Below, piece by piece: positions 56,181 to 64,000 of a stretch of DNA of 64,000 nt; position 1 is the first letter of the stretch; the number at the start of each line of letters is the position of its first letter. A program made the position numbers and the translations under genes. Below the pieces are notes generated by a model. The model had not been told where the DNA came from and did no database searches. It saw only the letters and a list, made by a program, of their open reading frames with translations. Source of the stretch: Oscillospiraceae bacterium (GTDB lineage: Bacteria > Bacillota > Clostridia > Oscillospirales > Oscillospiraceae); NCBI GenBank assembly GCA_015067525.1, contig SVMH01000003.1:1-64000 (forward strand), read 5' to 3'.

Positions 56181-57491
56181 TTATTCCTTGCCGAAGGCGA
56201 TGAACAGCAGGCTGGAAACGGCCAGCAGGAAGGGATAGAACAGCAGGGGGATGATCTCAAAGGCGGAGATGGTGAAGCCCAGGGTGGTGCAGGCGGAGAT
56301 GGCTACCAGCATCTGAGCACCGTAGGGGATGATGCCCTGGAAGATGCAGGAGAAGGTATCCAGCAGGGAAGCGGACTTCTTGCCGGTGATGCCGTAATCC
56401 TCGCTGACTTCCTTGGCGATGGGGCCGGCCATGACGATGGCCACGGTGTTGTTGGCGGTGGCGATGTCCATCAGGCCCACCAGCAGACCGATGCCCAGCT
56501 GGCCGCCGCGCTTGCCCTTGAACATACTGCGGATGGCAGCGAGGAGCGCCTCAAAGCCGCCGTAGGCGCGGATCATGCCGCACAGGGCGGACACCAGAAT
56601 GGTGACGAGGATCGTCTCGAACATGCCGCTGACGCCGCCGCCCATGCTGCCCAGCAGGCCGATGGCGGTGATCTCGCCGGTGGCCAGGCTGATGATGGCG
56701 CCGGCAGCGATGCCGATCAGCAGCACCACGAACACGTTCAGACCAATGATGCCGCCGATGAGCACCAGAATGTAGGGGATCAGGAGCAGCAGGTTGATAT
56801 CGCCGGTGGGCACGGTGGACACGTCGGCACGCAGGCTCAGCACCAGCACCAGCACGATGGTGGCCAGAGCGGCCGGCAGAGCGATGGCGAAGTTGGTGCG
56901 GAACTTATCCTTCATTTCGCAGCCCTGGGTGGTGCAGGCGGCGATGGTGGTGTCGGAGATGAAGGACAGGTTGTCGCCGAACATGGCGCCGCCGATGACA
57001 GTAGCCACGCACAGAGGCAGGGAGAAGCCGGAGGCTTCCGCTACGGCCACGGCGATGGGGGTGATGAGGGTGATGGTGCCCACGCTGGTGCCCATGGCCA
57101 CGGACACGAAGCAGGCCACGATGAAGAGGACCACCACAGCCAGCTTGGCCGGGGCGATGTCCAGCAGGAAGTAGGCCACGGCCTCAGCGCTGGAGCGGCC
57201 GGTCACACCAACGAAGCAGCCGGCGGCCAGGAAGATGAGGATCATGGTCATGATGTTCTTGTCGCCCACACCCTTGGCCATCAGGTCCAGCTTCTCATCG
57301 AAGGAGGTGCCGCGGTTCTGCAGGCAGGCCACCAGCACAGCAGCCAGGAAGGCCACCACGATGGGGATCTGGTAGAAGCCCATCTCGATCTTCAATACAT
57401 ACTCGTACACGATGCCCAGACCCAGGTACAGCACCAGGAAGACCAGAATGGGCAGCAGGGCAACAGGATTTGCCTTGGGTTTCTGATTCAT
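56181..57491 (-). CDS. NhaC-family antiporter/transporter
   Basis: ATVIGGAMFGDNLSFISDTTIAACTTQGCEMKDKF; ~11-12 TM segments. Confidence 0.9.
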   Translation of the reverse strand: MNQKPKANPVALLPILVFLVLYLGLGIVYEYVLKIEMGFYQIPIVVAFLAAVLVACLQNRGTSFDEKLDLMAKGVGDKNIMTMILIFLAAGCFVGVTGRSSAEAVAYFLLDIAPAKLAVVVLFIVACFVSVAMGTSVGTITLITPIAVAVAEASGFSLPLCVATVIGGAMFGDNLSFISDTTIAACTTQGCEMKDKFRTNFAIALPAALATIVLVLVLSLRADVSTVPTGDINLLLLIPYILVLIGGIIGLNVFVVLLIGIAAGAIISLATGEITAIGLLGSMGGGVSGMFETILVTILVSALCGMIRAYGGFEALLAAIRSMFKGKRGGQLGIGLLVGLMDIATANNTVAIVMAGPIAKEVSEDYGITGKKSASLLDTFSCIFQGIIPYGAQMLVAISACTTLGFTISAFEIIPLLFYPFLLAVSSLLFIAFGKE

Positions 57492-57526
57492 TTTTCTTTC
57501 TCCTTTTCTTTTGTGGATGATGCGGT

Positions 57527-58393
57527 TTATTTGGATTTGTTTTTGAAGATGGTTTCAGGAGCCTGGATCACCACGCGGGTGTTGGCTTCCACCGCCTCGG
57601 TGAGGAAGGCGTTGCCGCCCACCACGGTGTTTTCACCGATGATGGTCTCGCCGCCGAGAATGGAGGCGCCGGAGTAGATGGTGACGTTGTCCTCCACAGT
57701 GGGGTGGCGCTTGCCGGGCAGGGAAGCGTGGCCGGCGCGGGGGGACAGAGCGCCCAGCGTGACGCCCTGATAGAGCTTGACATGGCTGCCGATCATGGTG
57801 GTCTCGCCCACCACGATGCCGGTGCCGTGGTCGATGAAGAAATACTCGCCGATGGTGGCGCCGGGGTTGATGTCGATACCGGTGCGGCTGTGGGCGTACT
57901 CGGTCATGATGCGGGGGATCATGGGGACCTTGCGCAGGTACAGCTCGTGGGCGATGCGGTAGACGAAGATGGCGAAGAGGCCGGGGTAGGCAAAGATGAT
58001 CTCGTTCTTGTCCTGGGCGGCGGGGTCACCGTCAAAGGTGGCGTCCAGATCCTTCAAAAGCATGGCCTGGATGCCGGGCAGGCAGTCGATAAACTCCCGG
58101 GCGATGGCGTCGGCCCGATGAGCTTCCTCCTCGGGCAGGGCCAGCGCGATCTGACGGCACAGGCTGCGCTCGATGCGGTCGAGAAGCAGGGCGGCGTAGT
58201 CAGCGGGAGCCAGCGTCATCAGCGAGGGGTCGCCGTAGTAGGCGGGGAACATGAGCCGGCGGATCTCCTTGATGAGGCCGATGACGGCCTTGCGGTCGGG
58301 CAGGCGCAGGCCTTCGCCGTAGAGGGGCATCTCGCTGCCGGCCATGTTTTCGGCCATGGCCTGGGCGGCGTTACGGATATATTCGGGATACAT
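57527..58393 (-). CDS. cysE: Serine O-acetyltransferase (EpsC/CysE-like)
   Basis: SRTGIDINPGATIGEYFFIDHGTGIVVGETTMIGSHVKLYQGVTLGALS. Confidence 0.92.
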   Translation of the reverse strand: MYPEYIRNAAQAMAENMAGSEMPLYGEGLRLPDRKAVIGLIKEIRRLMFPAYYGDPSLMTLAPADYAALLLDRIERSLCRQIALALPEEEAHRADAIAREFIDCLPGIQAMLLKDLDATFDGDPAAQDKNEIIFAYPGLFAIFVYRIAHELYLRKVPMIPRIMTEYAHSRTGIDINPGATIGEYFFIDHGTGIVVGETTMIGSHVKLYQGVTLGALSPRAGHASLPGKRHPTVEDNVTIYSGASILGGETIIGENTVVGGNAFLTEAVEANTRVVIQAPETIFKNKSK

Positions 58394-58407
58394 GAAATAT
58401 ACGCTCC

Positions 58408-59337
58408 TTATTCAGCAAATAGAGGGGTGGACAGGTAACGATCGCCGGTGTCGGGCAGGAGGGCCACGATGACCTTGCCGGCGTTTTCCGGCCGTGCCGC
58501 CAGCAGCGCGGCGGCGTGGAGGGCGGCCCCGGAGGTGATGCCGCACAGGAGACCTTCCGTGCGGGCCAATGTCCGACCGGCGGCGTAGGCGTCCGCTTCC
58601 GTGACGGGGATGATCTCATCCACAAGGGTGAGATCCAGATTGGCGGGCACAAAGTTGGCGCCGATGCCCTGCAGACCGTGGGGGCCGGCGTGGCCTTCGG
58701 TCAGCAGCGGGGAGGAGGCGGGCTCCACCGCCACGATCTTCACGGCGGGATTTTGCTCCTTGAGATAGCGACCCGTGCCGGAAACCGTACCGCCGGTACC
58801 GGCGCCGGCCACGAAGATGTCCACATGGCCGTCGGTGTCGCGCCAGATCTCGGGGCCGGTGGTGCGGTAGTGGGCCAGGGGGTTGGCGGGATTGTCAAAC
58901 TGCCCTGCGATCCAGCTGCCCGGGATGGAGCGGGAGAGCTCCTCGGCCTTGGCGATGGCACCGGACATGCCCAGTGCGCCGTCGGTCAGCACCAGTTGGG
59001 CGCCGTAGGCCGAGAGTAGAGCACGGCGCTCGGCACTCATGGAGTCGGGCATGGTGAGGATCACCCGATAGCCCCGGGCGATGCCCATGGCGGCAAGGCC
59101 GATGCCGGTGTTGCCGCTGGTGGGTTCAATGATGGCGGCGCCGGGGGCGAGAAGACCGCGCTCCTCCGCGTCGAGGATCATCTGCAGCGCCACGCGGTCC
59201 TTGGCAGAGCCTGCGGGGTTGCAGCACTCCAGCTTGGCGAGGATGGCAGACGGCAGGCCCTGTTCGCGGGAGAAGGCGTGGAGCGCCAGCAGCGGCGTGT
59301 TGCCCACCAGTTCGGGCAGGGAATGGTGAATGTTCAT
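58408..59337 (-). CDS. cysK: Cysteine synthase (O-acetylserine sulfhydrylase)
   Basis: PELVGNTPLLALHAF...CCNPAGSAKDRVALQMI...IIEPTSGNTGIGLAAMG. Confidence 0.94.
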   Translation of the reverse strand: MNIHHSLPELVGNTPLLALHAFSREQGLPSAILAKLECCNPAGSAKDRVALQMILDAEERGLLAPGAAIIEPTSGNTGIGLAAMGIARGYRVILTMPDSMSAERRALLSAYGAQLVLTDGALGMSGAIAKAEELSRSIPGSWIAGQFDNPANPLAHYRTTGPEIWRDTDGHVDIFVAGAGTGGTVSGTGRYLKEQNPAVKIVAVEPASSPLLTEGHAGPHGLQGIGANFVPANLDLTLVDEIIPVTEADAYAAGRTLARTEGLLCGITSGAALHAAALLAARPENAGKVIVALLPDTGDRYLSTPLFAE

Positions 59338-59361
59338 ACGGTACCGTTCCTTTCCGGAAAA

Positions 59362-59398
59362 CAAAAACGGCAGAGTGTGCCTGACGCACCCTCTGCCG
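59362..59398 (-). terminator. Attenuator-like terminator in cysK leader
   Basis: Minus strand CGGCAGAGGGTGC-GTCAG-GCACACTCTGCCG-TTTTTGTTTT (one internal mismatch), between leader ORF and cysK. Confidence 0.8.
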
Positions 59399-59418
59399 CA
59401 CTTGAGCGAAAATCGGCC

Positions 59419-59505
59419 TTACACAGCGGCGCGGGCACGGCGGCAACAGGGCATGAGGTACATCATGTCCCAACACATGCACATGCAGTTTGCCCGCAGC
59501 ACCAT
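59419..59505 (-). CDS. 28-aa Cys/Met-rich leader peptide upstream of cysK
   Basis: ATG...TAA = MVLRANCMCMCWDMMYLMPCCRRARAAV; RBS AGGAGG 7 nt upstream; not in supplied ORF track because short. Confidence 0.75.
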   Translation of the reverse strand: MVLRANCMCMCWDMMYLMPCCRRARAAV

Positions 59506-59526
59506 AAAAGCGCCTCCTGTTGTTTG

Positions 59527-59661
59527 TTACATTATAGTATAGTGATTCTTAACGGCGATTGCTACTGTCAAAAGTGACAAAATTCCCGCATTTGCCTTGG
59601 GAATGTTACACGATGAGGGGCGCGCGGCGCGCAAACAGGTGGTAAAACGGGGATCGGACAT
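59527..59661 (-). CDS. Possible second small leader ORF (44 aa)
   Basis: MSDPRFTTCLRAARPSSCNIPKANAGILSLLTVAIAVKNHYTIM; RBS AGGAGGG 6 nt before ATG. Confidence 0.35.
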   Translation of the reverse strand: MSDPRFTTCLRAARPSSCNIPKANAGILSLLTVAIAVKNHYTIM

Positions 59662-59838
59662 ATGGTACCCTCCTGTCATCCCATAGTGGACGTGGACAGG
59701 TCATATATACCACAAATATCGGGTGTCCGTCAACTTGCGGTTGACAGAGCGTCAAGAATCTGTCGTATTGACGGAAGGGGGAGAGGGTGGTACGATACGA
59801 AAAAAGGGAAAATGCCGCCTGCAAAGGAGAGAGAACCG

Positions 59839-61080
59839 ATGCGTTTATATGATGACCAGCCCGCCTCCCGCGGCGTGGAAAATGCACTCAAACGGGCCCG
59901 CCGGCTCTGTGAGGCCCGCTGGACGCCCATTCGTCCGCTGCCCAGCAGCCTTAAGGGCGTGGCGGGGACGGATCAGGAATACTTTTACGGATATTTCCGG
60001 CCGTGGATGCCGCAGCGGGGCATCCCCTACTCCTCCTGCCGCACGGTGGAGAAGTACGTGGGCTGGAACATCTCGCCGGAGACCTTCTACACCGCGCTGC
60101 AGAATCCCCACAGCGTGCTCTATACCCGGCAGCTGAAGGAGTCTGCGGGCAACAAGGCCAACAGCTATTACGGTTCAGTGTGCTCCATGTTCGTCAGCTA
60201 CGCGCTGGACCTGCCCTACCGCATCGTGTGCAAGGACTGGGCGGACACGGAGGGTGTCCATCCGGTGGATACCGCGCGTCTGGAGGATCTGCGCCTGTGC
60301 GATATCGTGCTCAACCCCAAGAGCCACGTGGCTCTCATCACCGGCATTCAGCGCGATGAGACCGGCGCGGTGCGGTGCATCGAGGTGTCGGAGTGCACGC
60401 TGCCGCTGACCATCTGCACCGACTTTACGCCGGAGGAGTTTGTCAACCGCTGGCTGAAAAGCGGCTACAGCGTCTACCGCTATGACAGGGTGGACGAGGT
60501 GACCTATACGCCCGACCCCTACCTGCCGCTGGATGATGAGGCGGCGGCCCAAATGCCTCGCTTTGCCCTGCTGCCGGACTACGGCAACAAGGCCAACTAC
60601 CGCGTGGGCGACGAGCCGGTGGAGCTGTGGGCGCTGGAAGAGGGATGGGAGGCCGTGGAGGTGACGGCGCCCGACGGTGCGCGCACCTGCTATCCGCTGC
60701 AGGACGGCCGTGTGGTGCTGCGGCCCGCCGCCGTGGGCCATTACAGCGCCTGCCTTGTGAAGGACGGCGCGCGCAGCGGCTGCGTGGAGTGGTGCATGGT
60801 GTCGCTGCATCTGGCGTTTGAAAAAGAGCGCTACGCCGTGGGCGAGCCTATCACCTGCCGGGCATGGAACGAAATGCCCGGAGAGAAGCCTTTCCACGCC
60901 ATTTTGAACACGGACACCTATTATGTGAAAGACAAGGTCTTTTTGACGCAAGAGCAGCAGGAGACCGGCATCTTCGCCCTGCCGCCGGTCCGGGAGGCGG
61001 GCCGATACGTGGTGATCGCGCTGGCCAAGAACGAATACGGCGTCTACACCTCGCCCTATGGCGAAGTGACGGTGGAATAA
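59839..61080 (+). CDS. Hypothetical protein, possible NlpC/P60-like or CHAP-like hydrolase
   Basis: NKANSYYGSVCSMFVSYALDLP...LCDIVLNPKSHVALITGIQRDE; Cys/His arrangement; RBS AAGGAGAG. Confidence 0.65.
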   Translation: MRLYDDQPASRGVENALKRARRLCEARWTPIRPLPSSLKGVAGTDQEYFYGYFRPWMPQRGIPYSSCRTVEKYVGWNISPETFYTALQNPHSVLYTRQLKESAGNKANSYYGSVCSMFVSYALDLPYRIVCKDWADTEGVHPVDTARLEDLRLCDIVLNPKSHVALITGIQRDETGAVRCIEVSECTLPLTICTDFTPEEFVNRWLKSGYSVYRYDRVDEVTYTPDPYLPLDDEAAAQMPRFALLPDYGNKANYRVGDEPVELWALEEGWEAVEVTAPDGARTCYPLQDGRVVLRPAAVGHYSACLVKDGARSGCVEWCMVSLHLAFEKERYAVGEPITCRAWNEMPGEKPFHAILNTDTYYVKDKVFLTQEQQETGIFALPPVREAGRYVVIALAKNEYGVYTSPYGEVTVE

Positions 61081-61093
61081 GAAGGAGAGGGAC

Positions 61094-62350
61094 ATGGAAC
61101 AGCAAACAGATCTCCGGCGCAGGCCGGACTGGCAGACGTGGCTCATTGCCATCCTGTCCGGTCTGATGGTGTGCCTTGTGCTGGGCTTTTGCAATGCGCC
61201 CAAGAGTTTGTACGTCCAGCCGGTGACGCAGGCGCTGGGCATCTCCCGCAGCGTGTACGCCATCAACGACAGCTGCCGCTTTGTGGCAACGGCGGTGGTG
61301 AACCTGTTTTTCGGCTCGCTGGTGAGCCGCTTCGGGCCCCGTAAGCTGATCGCGGCGGGCTTTGCCTGCCTCGTCAGTGCCATGGTGCTCTACTCCGTGG
61401 CCGAGCACATCCTGCTGTTCTACGCAGGCGGCGCGCTGCTGGGTCTTGGCATTGCGTGGACCACCACCACTATGGTGGGCTACGTGGTGAACCTGTGGTG
61501 GAGCGAGCGCAAAGGCACCGTTATGGGCGCCGTGCTGGCCAGCAGCGGTATCGGCGCGGCCATCGGCACCCAGATCCTCTCGCCCATCATCACCCGCGAG
61601 GGCGACCTCTTTGCCTACCGCGGCGGCTACCGTGTGGCGGCGCTGGTGATGGCGGTGACGGGCATCGTGGTGGTGTCGCTGTTCCGCGACCATCCGGCCG
61701 GTCACGTACCCACCAAGGCGGAGGAGAAGAAGGAAGAGGAAGAAGAGACCGCGGCCTATGCCGCGCTGTGCCGTCGTCCGGAGTTCTGGGTGGCGCTGGT
61801 GTGCATCTTTCTGGTGGGTATGGTGCTGCAGGGCATGTCGGGCGTGGCGGCGCCCCATATGCGTGATGTGGGACTGGACGCCGGCTTTGTGGCCACGGTG
61901 CTCAGCTGCCAGTCGCTGACGCTGGTGGTGACCAAGTTTTCCGCGGGCTGGCTGTACGACAAAAAGGGCCTGCGCTTCATCTCCGCTTTGTGCATGACGG
62001 CGGCGGTGGCCACAGCGGCGGTGCTGATCCCCGTCAGCGCCGCAGCCGGCGGACGGGTGCTGGCGCTGCTGTACGCCGTGTTTTCCGCGGCGGCCTTCCC
62101 GCTGGAGACGGTGATGCTGCCCATCTACGCGCAGGGCCTGTTCGGGCAGAAGGCGTACCACAAGGTGCTGGGCATCTTTGTGTCGGCCAATGTGGCGGGC
62201 TATGCCGCCGGCGGGCCGATCCTGAATTTGTGCTATGACATCATCGGCGATTACCGCCTCGCCTTTGGCGGCGCGTGCGCCCTGATGGTGCTGGTATTTC
62301 TGGCGATGCAGCTGGTCATCACAGCCACGCAGCGCCGGCAAGAGAAGTAA
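61094..62350 (+). CDS. MFS transporter (OFA-like)
   Basis: 12 TM; LGFCNAPKSLYVQPVTQALGISRSVYAINDSCRF, GLGIAWTTTTMVGYVVNLWWSERKGTVMG. Confidence 0.9.
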   Translation: MEQQTDLRRRPDWQTWLIAILSGLMVCLVLGFCNAPKSLYVQPVTQALGISRSVYAINDSCRFVATAVVNLFFGSLVSRFGPRKLIAAGFACLVSAMVLYSVAEHILLFYAGGALLGLGIAWTTTTMVGYVVNLWWSERKGTVMGAVLASSGIGAAIGTQILSPIITREGDLFAYRGGYRVAALVMAVTGIVVVSLFRDHPAGHVPTKAEEKKEEEEETAAYAALCRRPEFWVALVCIFLVGMVLQGMSGVAAPHMRDVGLDAGFVATVLSCQSLTLVVTKFSAGWLYDKKGLRFISALCMTAAVATAAVLIPVSAAAGGRVLALLYAVFSAAAFPLETVMLPIYAQGLFGQKAYHKVLGIFVSANVAGYAAGGPILNLCYDIIGDYRLAFGGACALMVLVFLAMQLVITATQRRQEK

Positions 62351-62365
62351 GGGAGGAAGAAACCG

Positions 62366-63676
62366 ATGAAACAAAAGCTCTTTATCCTGTCCATGGACGC
62401 CATGGTCCGCGAGGACGTGGCCTACATGATGCAAAAGCCCAATTTTGCCCGCATCATGGCCAAGCGTGCCGAGGTGGACAAGGTTTGCACCGTCTACCCC
62501 AGCATGACCTACCCTGCCCACACCGCCATCATCACCGGCTGCCGCCCCGGCAAGAACGGTATCTATGTCAACTCCAAGATCAAGCCCTTCAAGGACGGCT
62601 ATGTCCACTGGCCGCTGGAGAGCCGCAACGTGCGGGTGGAGAATCTCTTCGCCGCCGCCAAGCGCGCCGGCTGCACCACCGCCAGCGTGTTCTGGCCCAT
62701 CACCGCCTGCGACCCCAACATCGACCATGTGATCAACGAGTATTTCTTCTACCTGCCCGATGAGGACATCGAGGAGACCTTCCGCCGTCAGGGCAGCGAC
62801 GAGACGGCGCTGCAGGCGGTGCGGGAGAATATGCCCCGCTTCCGCAAGAGTAAGCGCGGCAAGGGCCGCGGCCCCAATCTGGAAAACACGCTGGATGACT
62901 TCATCATGGGCTGCACCTGCTCGCTGCTGCGCAACGCCAAGCCCGATGTGCTGGCGCTGCACAACTGCTACATCGATTCCACCCGCCACTACTACGGCGC
63001 TTTTGCCCCCGAGGTCTACAAGGCCCTCGATCAGATGGACATCTGGCTGGGCGAGGTGCTGCAGGCCATGGAGGATGCCGGGGGCTACGAGGACGTGAAC
63101 TTTATCATCCTCTCCGACCACGGCCAGATGGACTTTGACCGCTACACCCGCCTGAATGTGCTGCTCAAAGAGGGCGGCTTCATCGACCTCGCCCCCGACG
63201 GCAGCGTGTACGACTGGCGCGCCTTCTGCAAGGGCGGCATGTCGGCTCCCGTGTTTTTGTCCGATCCCAACTACGAGCCGCTGAAGAAGGCGGTGCACGA
63301 GTACCTGCTGGAGCTGGCCAAGGATCCCCGCTGGGGCATCGAGCAGGTGTTCACCGTGGAGGAGACGAAAGAGATCTACGGCACCTACGGCACCTTCTCT
63401 TTCATGGTGGAGGGCGACGGACACACCACCTTCACCGATGACTGGCACGGCGAGTGCTCCGTGCCGGTGGAGGCCATCGAGGGCTACCGCGCCAAGCACG
63501 GCTACCGCCCCGAGAAGGGCCCCCAGCCCATCTTCCTTGCCGCCGGCCCCGCCTTCCAGCCCGGAGCGGTGGTGGCCAATGCCCACGTCACCGACGAGGC
63601 GCCCACCCTGGCCGCTGTGCTGGGACAGACGCTGCCTCAGGCCGACGGCCGCGTGCTGCACGAATTGTTGGCATAA
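62366..63676 (+). CDS. Alkaline phosphatase superfamily nucleotide pyrophosphatase/phosphodiesterase
   Basis: LFILSMDAMVREDVAYM...VYPSMTYPAHTAIITGCRPGKNGIYVN...ILSDHGQMDF. Confidence 0.92.
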   Translation: MKQKLFILSMDAMVREDVAYMMQKPNFARIMAKRAEVDKVCTVYPSMTYPAHTAIITGCRPGKNGIYVNSKIKPFKDGYVHWPLESRNVRVENLFAAAKRAGCTTASVFWPITACDPNIDHVINEYFFYLPDEDIEETFRRQGSDETALQAVRENMPRFRKSKRGKGRGPNLENTLDDFIMGCTCSLLRNAKPDVLALHNCYIDSTRHYYGAFAPEVYKALDQMDIWLGEVLQAMEDAGGYEDVNFIILSDHGQMDFDRYTRLNVLLKEGGFIDLAPDGSVYDWRAFCKGGMSAPVFLSDPNYEPLKKAVHEYLLELAKDPRWGIEQVFTVEETKEIYGTYGTFSFMVEGDGHTTFTDDWHGECSVPVEAIEGYRAKHGYRPEKGPQPIFLAAGPAFQPGAVVANAHVTDEAPTLAAVLGQTLPQADGRVLHELLA

Positions 63677-63678
63677 AA

Positions 63679-63715
63679 CAAAGACCGCCCGACACAGCTG
63701 TGTCGGGCGGTCTTT
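63679..63715 (+). terminator. Terminator
   Basis: AAAGACCGCCCGACACAGCTGTGTCGGGCGGTCTTTT. Confidence 0.9.
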
Positions 63716-63831
63716 TGGCGAAAAAAGGCGGATGCTAACCTGCAGTTGACAAAAAGAAAGGCGGCAGTTGGTGGATTTGGCGCAGGGGATATGGTATGCT
63801 GAGGCCGAAAACAAGGAAGGAGGTCGGTGCT

Positions 63832-64000
63832 ATGAGCATTGGCGAGCGCATCACCCAAAAGCGAAAAGAACTGGGTCTTTCCCAGGAGGCGCTGGGCGAG
63901 AAGCTGTGTGTTTCCCGTCAGGCCATCTATAAATGGGAGGCCGACGCCGCTCTGCCGGAGATCGAGAAGCTGGTGGCATTGTCGCGGCTCTTTGCAGTGC
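63832..64000 (+). CDS. XRE-family HTH regulator (partial, runs off window)
   Basis: MSIGERITQKRKELGLSQEALGEKLCVSRQAIYKWEADAALPEIEKLVALSRLFAV; RBS AAGGAGG. Confidence 0.88.
   Translation, partial: MSIGERITQKRKELGLSQEALGEKLCVSRQAIYKWEADAALPEIEKLVALSRLFAV

Noticed and set aside
56151-57677. 508-aa plus-strand ORF opposite nhaC
   Set aside because: nhaC has clear TM architecture; plus-strand ORF is low-complexity H/Q/G.
60851-63814. 987-aa minus-strand ORF
   Set aside because: Antisense to MFS and phosphodiesterase genes; no RBS or domain.

Overview
High-GC chromosomal window, most consistent with a spore-forming Clostridia/Oscillospiraceae-type Firmicute (taxonomy inferred from gene content: SpoIIID, rimP-nusA-rnpM-rplGA-infB operon, ffs-dnaX-ybaB locus). 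About 60 protein genes are supported: a nusA/infB operon; a Zur/ZnuABC zinc system with a perfect operator dyad; an NSS transporter; a Dpp-type peptide ABC operon; dnaX-ybaB; tandem COG0523 GTPases, one with a very His-rich insert; paired multidrug ABC exporters with a MarR regulator; a purine permease; carD; tex; spoIIID; trxB; anaerobic RNR nrdD-nrdG with NrdR-like boxes; a heavy-metal P-type ATPase operon; a cell-wall/spore hydrolase cluster; an ECF sigma/anti-sigma pair; and a cysK-cysE-nhaC operon. No CRISPR array, prophage, transposase, rRNA or tRNA was recognised. The most interesting signals lie outside ordinary coding annotation: (1) two lower-GC single-ORF insertions, each bounded by perfect direct repeats (33 and 40 bp) that duplicate the 3' end or terminator of the upstream gene, resembling integrase-less single-gene cassettes; (2) a ~130 bp structured repeat present twice (next to the SRP RNA and downstream of an ABC exporter), with compensatory base changes and a G-U wobble pointing to a minus-strand RNA; (3) a Cys/Met-rich leader peptide plus attenuator hairpin upstream of cysK-cysE-nhaC; (4) an orphan sRNA-like unit with a near-consensus promoter and terminator; (5) an NrdD with a fused redoxin domain beside trxB; (6) a standalone RpoA-CTD-like protein. 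All assignments are by eye from translations and motifs; no database search was run.
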